Source of the DNA: JBBRGK01 sp036741355
GTDB taxonomy: Bacteria; Chloroflexota; Dehalococcoidia; CAUJGQ01
Length of the DNA stretch: 8,567 bases
Direction of reading: 5' to 3'
Assembly (NCBI GenBank): GCA_036741355.1
Contig: DAINSK010000078.1
Span: 1 to 8,567 of the forward strand
Made by a program: the position numbers and the translations under genes. Of this stretch, positions 4,937-8,567 are shown piece by piece (position 1 is the stretch's first letter; each line of letters begins with the position of its first letter). The notes below the pieces were generated by a model. It worked only from the letters and a program-made list of their open reading frames with translations, made no database searches and was not told where the DNA came from.

Positions 4937-5252
4937 GCCGGCCGCACGAACGTGGCACACAGTGTCAGGCGTCGAGCGGGGCTGCGTCGATGGGCACGGG
5001 ATGCGGGCGCCGTGCCTGCACCACCAGACACCATCGCGTCATAGCGTGTGGGCGCCTGGTCGATAGGGCTATGTTCGCACGCGACGCCCGTGTCTCGGCC
5101 CAATTCGCGGCGCTCACCCTCGCCCATCGCTGGCGTGAGGCTGGCTTGGACCTCACATGAATCCACATCATGCGCCTAAGACCTATCACCACGTGGCTGT
5201 CGTGCGCTACGGTGATCCGAGCGACCTTCGCTGCGTCGCATGGAGGTTGCAC

Positions 5253-6485
5253 ATGCGTCGCGTTCTGCTCATCCTTGCCATCGTTCCGGCCGTTCTCGTT
5301 GCAATCATCGCGGTGGTCGTGCTCGTGTTTGCCCTGCGCCTCCGCCATCAGCGGGCGCGGCAGGAGGCCCTGTTCCCGTTCTACAACCCGCCCAGACCGC
5401 TCGCTGCCGGCCACCCCGGCGATGTCATCCGCAGCGAGCCTGTCGACAACGCCCCGGCCGGCGTCACTGCCCTGCGGGTGCTCTACCACTCCACCAGCGA
5501 TCAAAACCGGGACCTGGCGGTATCGGCACTCGTGCTCGTCCCCGGCGGCCCCGCACCGGCGGGCGGCTTCCCGGTCGTAGCGCTCGCGCATGGCACGGTC
5601 GGCAACGCGCGCGTCTGTGCCCCTTCGCTGGAACCGTTCGAGGATCGGCTGACGCAGGCGTCCTTTTACGACCAGATGCTGGCCTCCTTTATCACGGCCG
5701 GCTACGCGGTGGCGGCGACAGATTACGTCGGCCTGGGCACACCGGGCGTCGCTCCGTACCTAGTCGGCGAGGACGCGGGTCGCAACGTGCTCGACGCCGC
5801 ACGCATGATCCGGCGGCTGGCCGGCCTGTCGCTCTCCGACACGACCTTCATCTGGGGACACTCGCAGGGCGGGCAGGCCGCTGCCTTCGCCGGTCAGCTG
5901 GCGCCGACGTATGCGCCTGAGCTGCATATCCTGGGCGTTGTCGCCGGGTCGCCCGCGGCCGAGCTGGGCCTGCTCGCCAATGAGGCGGCCGCGGTGACGA
6001 AGCGTTCGCCGCTTACCGGGTTGATCGTGATGATCGTGCGTGCCTGGAGCGTTGCCTATCCCAACGCCAAGGCGGAGTCGATGCTGACAGCACGCGCCGT
6101 CGATCGGATGAAGGTGATCGACGAGGACTGCGTGGCCGGCGATCTGCTGGCGTTCCTGCTGCGACCGGCGCCGGACTACATCAAGGCGGGTGGTGTGAAA
6201 GCAGCGCCCTGGCCGGAGCTGATCACGCGCAATACGCCCGGTGCAGCCAGGACACCGGCGCCGATGCTGATCTTCCAGGGCGGCTCGGACCCGCTGATCC
6301 GGCCCCAGTTCACCGCGTCGTTCGTGCAACGGTTGTGCGCCGTTGGCGACACGGTTGCGTTCAACCAGTACGCCGGCAAAGGCCACCTGAGCGTGATCGA
6401 GCCCTCGATGCCCGATACGCTGGCCTGGATGAGCGACCGCACGCGGGGCGGGGCGCCGCCGACGGCCTGCCAGCCATCGTCGTAA
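5253..6485 (+). CDS. Membrane-anchored alpha/beta hydrolase, secretory lipase (LIP) type
   Basis: A 410-aa serine hydrolase. Residues 3-28 are a long hydrophobic segment after MRR, acting as a signal-anchor or uncleaved signal, so the catalytic domain is extracytoplasmic. The domain shows the features of the secretory lipase family (PF03583-like). These are the oxyanion-region HGT at 113-115, VAATDYVGLGTPG at 153-165, the nucleophile elbow GHSQGG (202-207, Ser204), Asp346 in FQGGSDPLI and His378 in GKGHLSVI, which completes the triad. The likely substrates are triglycerides or other esters; specificity cannot be read. The start is set by GGAGG at 5242-5246, 6 nt before the ATG at 5253. The frame is open back to 5157, but that stretch has no ribosome binding site and would put 32 polar residues before the anchor. 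It appears monocistronic, with 458 nt to the next gene. Confident family call. Confidence 0.88.
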   Translation: MRRVLLILAIVPAVLVAIIAVVVLVFALRLRHQRARQEALFPFYNPPRPLAAGHPGDVIRSEPVDNAPAGVTALRVLYHSTSDQNRDLAVSALVLVPGGPAPAGGFPVVALAHGTVGNARVCAPSLEPFEDRLTQASFYDQMLASFITAGYAVAATDYVGLGTPGVAPYLVGEDAGRNVLDAARMIRRLAGLSLSDTTFIWGHSQGGQAAAFAGQLAPTYAPELHILGVVAGSPAAELGLLANEAAAVTKRSPLTGLIVMIVRAWSVAYPNAKAESMLTARAVDRMKVIDEDCVAGDLLAFLLRPAPDYIKAGGVKAAPWPELITRNTPGAARTPAPMLIFQGGSDPLIRPQFTASFVQRLCAVGDTVAFNQYAGKGHLSVIEPSMPDTLAWMSDRTRGGAPPTACQPSS

Positions 6486-6552
6486 GCGACGACCACTGAC
6501 GCGTTTCCACACCCGTTCCCTGGAACCCCGGCTCCGCCCGGTTCCCATATCC

Positions 6553-6580
6553 TCGCGCCCGGTACCAATCCAGGGCGCGA
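6553..6580. repeat. 8-bp perfect hairpin downstream of the lipase gene
   Basis: TCGCGCCC (6553-6560), a 12-nt loop and GGGCGCGA (6573-6580). GC-rich with no U-tract, so it may be a weak or factor-assisted terminator or a transcript-stabilising stem. Confidence 0.5.
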
Positions 6581-6676
6581 CAGACCGGGTCGGGTGCCGG
6601 CCCCGGTGCTTCCGTGGCGGTTGCACGGCGTCCGCGGAGGCGTGGAGCCGGTGATACCGGTTGGTGCACAGCAGGC

Positions 6677-6700
6677 TAATATTTCAACCAATCCTTGACA
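6677..6700 (+). promoter_or_regulatory. AT-rich segment, tentative promoter
   Basis: Contains TAATAT (6677-6682) and TTGACA (6695-6700), the latter a consensus -35 hexamer. No well-matched -10 follows it at 16-18 nt (best is CATCGT). Location upstream of the GlcG/HbpS-like gene and base composition are the only other support. Confidence 0.2.
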
Positions 6701-6943
6701 TTGTCGTTATCAACTGAGCATCGTGTACGTACCGCTGTTCACCCGGCCGGCACAGAGCCATCGCTGATCGTGCTGCAGTCCAGCCGATTGCGCCGCAGTC
6801 CATGCCTGTCACCTCCCTGCTCTGAGACGGGGCTCGGGCTCACCTCGGCGTTAGCCGGTGGACCAGGGGAAGCGGAGCGCCGCTTGACACGGCAGGGCAC
6901 CAGCGTGCATACCCGTACCACCACGCATGCAGGAGTCCCTGTT

Positions 6944-7477
6944 ATGACCGCCGCCCGCCACCGCCGTCCGCTGCTGCTCCGTCTCATCATCACGCTTGCC
7001 CTTGTGGTCACCGGCCTCGGCTGGTCTCACGCAGCCGTCGCCCAAACGCCACCGCTGACGGTGCAGCGGCCGTCCATCACGCTCGAAGCGGCGCAGGTGA
7101 TGATTGAGGCTGCCGAGGTGAAGGCACGGGAGCTTGGCGTGCCGATGGTGATTGTCGTGGTGGACGAGAGTGGCATCCTCAAAGCCTTTGGCCGCATGGA
7201 TGGGGCGATTCTGCTGAGCGTCGGCATCGCTCAGGACAAGGCGTACACCGCTGCGGCCTTTGGTGCGCCCACGGACGTGCTCTACGACGCGCTTAAAGAG
7301 CAGCCCGCCATCCTGGCGAGTCTCGGGACCGTGTCCCACTTCACGATGATTGGTGGCGGCTACCCCATCATGCAGGGCAGCACCGTCGCGGGGGCGATTG
7401 GCGTCAGTGGTGGGGAGGCCGAACAGGACATGCTGGTGGCGCAGGCAGGCCTCGCCGCCCTCGCCACGGCCCCGTAG
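6944..7477 (+). CDS. Exported GlcG/HbpS family (heme-binding protein-like) protein
   Basis: A 177-aa protein. Residues 1-33 are a classical signal peptide (RHRR, long Leu/Ile/Val core, AVA at 31-33 before Gln34), so it is secreted or cell-surface. Residues 45-174 are a complete GlcG/HbpS domain (PF03928-like): LEAAQVMIEAAEVKARELGV helix, VIVVVDESGILKAFGRMDGA hairpin (70-88), the QDKAYTAAAF helix (97-106), IGGGYPI (136-142) and VAGAIGVSGG at 148-157. The HbpS branch binds heme and can sense redox state, while GlcG proteins accompany glycolate use; neither role is shown here. The ATG at 6944 has AGGAG at 6931-6935 with 8 nt spacing. The upstream open frame to 6695 is rejected because it would bury the signal peptide. 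It stands alone. The 119-bp repeat begins 2 nt after its stop codon. Confidence 0.88.
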   Translation: MTAARHRRPLLLRLIITLALVVTGLGWSHAAVAQTPPLTVQRPSITLEAAQVMIEAAEVKARELGVPMVIVVVDESGILKAFGRMDGAILLSVGIAQDKAYTAAAFGAPTDVLYDALKEQPAILASLGTVSHFTMIGGGYPIMQGSTVAGAIGVSGGEAEQDMLVAQAGLAALATAP

Positions 7478-7479
7478 CT

Positions 7480-7598
7480 ACCACGCGAGAGCGTCAGTCT
7501 CACAACCCGTCTCGAAACCAACGTCTCATCGAGCCGCGGCGCAGATAAGTTCTAAGACAGTCGCGCGCACCGAGTTCTTGCGGCAGCGATACACGATC
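7480..7598. repeat. 119-bp direct repeat, left copy
   Basis: Matches 8449-8567 at 111 of 119 positions without gaps, at an offset of 969 bp. On the minus strand it reads a C-terminal tail, IVYRCRKNSVRATVLELICA then AAR and a TGA at 7526-7528. The frame stays open only back to a stop at 7658, with no start, so this copy looks like a broken 3' gene end. Confidence 0.9.
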
Positions 7599-7717
7599 GC
7601 GTCATCGTGTCTCGGCCTGCTGACGCCCTCGGCGTGGGAAGCTGCTCGGTGCGCTGGTCACGTTGGTCGGGGCAGTGCTTGTCCTGTAAGGAACGGTCCC
7701 CGGTTCAGCCACCTGAC

Positions 7718-7772
7718 ACCTCGCCACGACAGCCTCAACTGCAAATATGTGTAAGGCATGTCGTGGCGAGGT
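7718..7772. repeat. Long stem-loop (14 bp + bulge + 4 bp)
   Basis: ACCTCGCCACGACA (7718-7731) pairs perfectly with TGTCGTGGCGAGGT (7759-7772). Inside, GCCT (7732-7735) pairs with AGGC (7754-7757) past a bulged A (7758), leaving an 18-nt AT-rich loop. Neither side has a U-tract. It could be a mobile-element end, a small RNA structure or a transcript barrier. Confidence 0.75.
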
Positions 7773-7839
7773 CTGCTCTCGGGGTGCTCGGCACCGTCAG
7801 CACGGTTGCGCTGGCCCTCTGCACCCCCACGTGGACCAT

Positions 7840-7869
7840 GACTGAACAGTCTTCGGCACTGTCTCAGTC
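7840..7869. terminator. Stem-loop downstream of the VOC gene, possible terminator
   Basis: GACTG/CAGTC and ACAGT/ACTGT stems separated by a small internal bulge; the plus-strand loop contains CTTCGG, an extra-stable UUCG tetraloop motif. It lies 59 nt past the minus-strand VOC stop, which fits a terminator, but lacks a clear T-run on either strand. Confidence 0.3.
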
Positions 7870-7927
7870 CCCTCGGATTCGGGACGAACGCCTGCGCGTC
7901 TCGCTCGGGCGCCGCGGCGACGCGTGC

Positions 7928-8320
7928 CTAGGACAGCGGCCCGGCGACTTCCCAGATATGACCATCCGGGTCGGTGAAGCTCGCGGTGCGCTGCCCCCAC
8001 CGCCGGTTCATCGGACCATTGAGCAGCGCCACGCCGCGCTCCGCCAGCTCTGCACAGACCGCATTCACGTCATCCACCCAGATGGTGAACTGGAACCGCG
8101 CCCCGGCGTCGCGGCTCGCCACAACCGCCGGCGCGATGAGCTCGTGTGCCGCGGGCAGCTTCAGCAGGTTGATGAGCGTGTGCTCGAACTTGAAGACGGC
8201 GGAGTTCGCATCTTCAAAGTGCACAGGCAGACCGAAGGCGTTCTGATAAAACCCCTTCGCCCGGTCGAGGTCCTCGACGAACAGGGTGATGGCACCGATA
8301 CTCGCCAACGACGCATTCAC
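7928..8320 (-). CDS. VOC superfamily (glyoxalase/bleomycin-resistance-like) protein
   Basis: A 130-aa cytosolic protein of the vicinal oxygen chelate superfamily: two beta-alpha-beta-beta-beta modules forming a metal or ligand pocket. Module one starts ASIGAITLFVEDLDRAKGFY and continues FGLPVHFED, then AVFKFEHTLINLL. Module two has FQFTIWVDDVNAVCAELAER, then NRRWGQRTASFTDPDGHIWE, the typical D-P-D-G-x-x-W/x-E ending with Glu124 as a usual metal ligand. Length is typical. The first strand lacks the His common in metal-binding glyoxalase I members, so this may be a binding or unassigned member. The start is taken as the GTG at 8318-8320, with GAGGTG (8326-8331 on the plus strand) 5 nt upstream; a start at 8377 has no such site. 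It lies between the two direct repeats and is transcribed toward the stem-loops. Confidence 0.88.
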   Translation of the reverse strand: MNASLASIGAITLFVEDLDRAKGFYQNAFGLPVHFEDANSAVFKFEHTLINLLKLPAAHELIAPAVVASRDAGARFQFTIWVDDVNAVCAELAERGVALLNGPMNRRWGQRTASFTDPDGHIWEVAGPLS

Positions 8321-8448
8321 TTCGACACCTCGTATGCTCGCCCGCCTGTCTGGATAGTGGCATTGGCCCGCCACCAACGCAATGAAGGGGCCATCTCTTT
8401 AACGACCCAAATTGAGTCAGACGGTGCGTCATCCGAGTAGCACTGTAG

Positions 8449-8567
8449 ACCACGCGAGAGCGTCAGTCTCACAACCCGTCTCGCAATCAACGTCTCATCG
8501 AGCCGCGGTGCAGATGAGTTCTGAGACAGTCGCGCGCACCGAGTTCTTGTGGCGGCGATAGACGATC
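8449..8567. repeat. 119-bp direct repeat, right copy (runs off the window)
   Basis: Ungapped match to 7480-7598 with 8 substitutions. The end of the window truncates it, so its true length is unknown. It starts 129 bp upstream of the VOC gene's GTG and contains the minus-strand gene end at 8495-8567. Confidence 0.9.
8495..8567 (-). CDS. C-terminal end of an unknown protein, partial
   Basis: On the minus strand the frame entering from the right edge reads IVYRRHKNSVRATVSELICT then AAR and a TGA at 8495-8497. The same tail, with four amino acid changes, is present in the left repeat copy. This is consistent with the 3' end of a gene lying beyond the window, of which the left repeat is a broken duplicate. 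Only 23 residues are visible and no family is recognised. Confidence 0.3.
   Translation of the reverse strand, partial: IVYRRHKNSVRATVSELICTAAR

Larger units (their letters stand above)
4155..5252. other. Gene-poor, decayed region
   Basis: About 1.1 kb without a convincing intact gene. It holds the possible membrane peptide and tiny zinc-ribbon ORF on the minus strand, a long imperfect hairpin (4566-4623) and a palindrome (4920-4936). Long Arg/Ala/Pro-rich readings exist in several frames, but none has family motifs or consistent start signals. With the transposase remnant at its left edge, it looks like a site of old insertion and decay. Confidence 0.5.
6486..6943. other. Intergenic region between lipase and GlcG/HbpS-like genes
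   Basis: No convincing gene. Just after the lipase stop lie two inverted repeats (GGAA/TTCC-based at 6522-6545, and an 8-bp stem at 6553-6580) that may end the lipase transcript. A short AT-rich stretch at about 6675-6715 is the likeliest promoter region for the downstream gene. An in-frame TTG at 6695 extends the downstream ORF, but without a start signal. Confidence 0.5.
7599..7927. other. Intergenic region with two stem-loops
   Basis: No recognised gene. Holds a long stem-loop at 7718-7772 and a smaller one at 7840-7869, the latter 59 nt beyond the minus-strand VOC gene stop. A plus-strand frame is open across the region, but it runs into the antisense of the VOC gene and shows no family features. 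Confidence 0.5.

Noticed and set aside
4855..5166. Roughly 100-aa ORFs on both strands at 4855-5166
   Set aside because: Low-complexity Arg/Ala/Pro compositions with no motifs or start signals; typical of open frames in GC-rich non-coding DNA.
5157..5252. N-terminal extension of the lipase to 5157
   Set aside because: No ribosome binding site, and it would place 32 polar residues before the membrane anchor; GGAGG precedes the ATG at 5253.
5760..6691. Large minus-strand ORFs opposite the lipase gene
   Set aside because: Antisense of a gene with a complete Ser-Asp-His triad; Arg-rich shadow translations.
6695..6943. N-terminal extension of the GlcG/HbpS-like protein to the TTG at 6695
   Set aside because: It would bury a classical signal peptide; AGGAG with 8-nt spacing supports the ATG at 6944.
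7607..8440. 277-aa plus-strand ORF across the VOC gene
   Set aside because: Most of it is antisense to the clear VOC protein, and the rest crosses stem-loops; no domain recognised.
7480..8567. CRISPR array or tRNA-type attachment site for the direct repeats
   Set aside because: Only two copies with a 969-bp period and no tRNA or integrase nearby; the repeats contain a protein-like tail instead.

Overview
High-GC bacterial DNA with strong AGGAGG-type ribosome binding sites and several GTG starts. The low-complexity Ser/Asn lipoprotein linker, the LigA/NHLP-like precursor leader and the mix of secreted proteins suggest Chloroflexota (Thermomicrobia-like) or an actinobacterial lineage. This is a guess from style, because the window has no rRNA or marker gene.

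Layout, left to right. (1) 1-323: 3' end of an M20-family amidohydrolase/peptidase. (2) 531-1001: a cupredoxin-fold lipoprotein, followed with a 4-bp overlap by a small STAS-like ORF (998-1297). (3) 1612-3736: a compact three-gene operon of a TPR protein, a DUF692/MNIO (multinuclear non-heme iron-dependent oxidase) and a 78-aa peptide with a LigA/NHLP-like leader and a penultimate Cys. It is closed by a strong hairpin terminator at 3860-3896. (4) 3923-5252: a gene-poor, decayed stretch. It holds a frameshifted IS5-type transposase remnant, several perfect or near-perfect inverted repeats and a tiny frameshifted zinc-ribbon ORF on the minus strand. (5) 5253-6485: a membrane-anchored secretory-lipase-type alpha/beta hydrolase. 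(6) 6944-7477: an exported GlcG/HbpS-like protein. (7) 7480-8567: a minus-strand VOC/glyoxalase-family gene lying between two 119-bp direct repeats (about 93% identical). The repeats carry the same C-terminal protein tail on the minus strand, and the second one runs off the window.

The most interesting unit is the TPR-MNIO-precursor operon, read here as a candidate RiPP (ribosomally made, post-translationally modified peptide) locus. The MNIO would oxidise the precursor, probably near its C-terminal Cys. The TPR protein occupies the place where other MNIO systems have a partner or recognition protein. TPR and MNIO genes overlap by 8 bp. The precursor is separated from them by a 9-bp perfect hairpin and has the best ribosome binding site in the window, as expected for a substrate made in excess over its enzymes. 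No transporter or protease for the product is visible. The other genes look like ordinary independent functions with no evident link to this operon.
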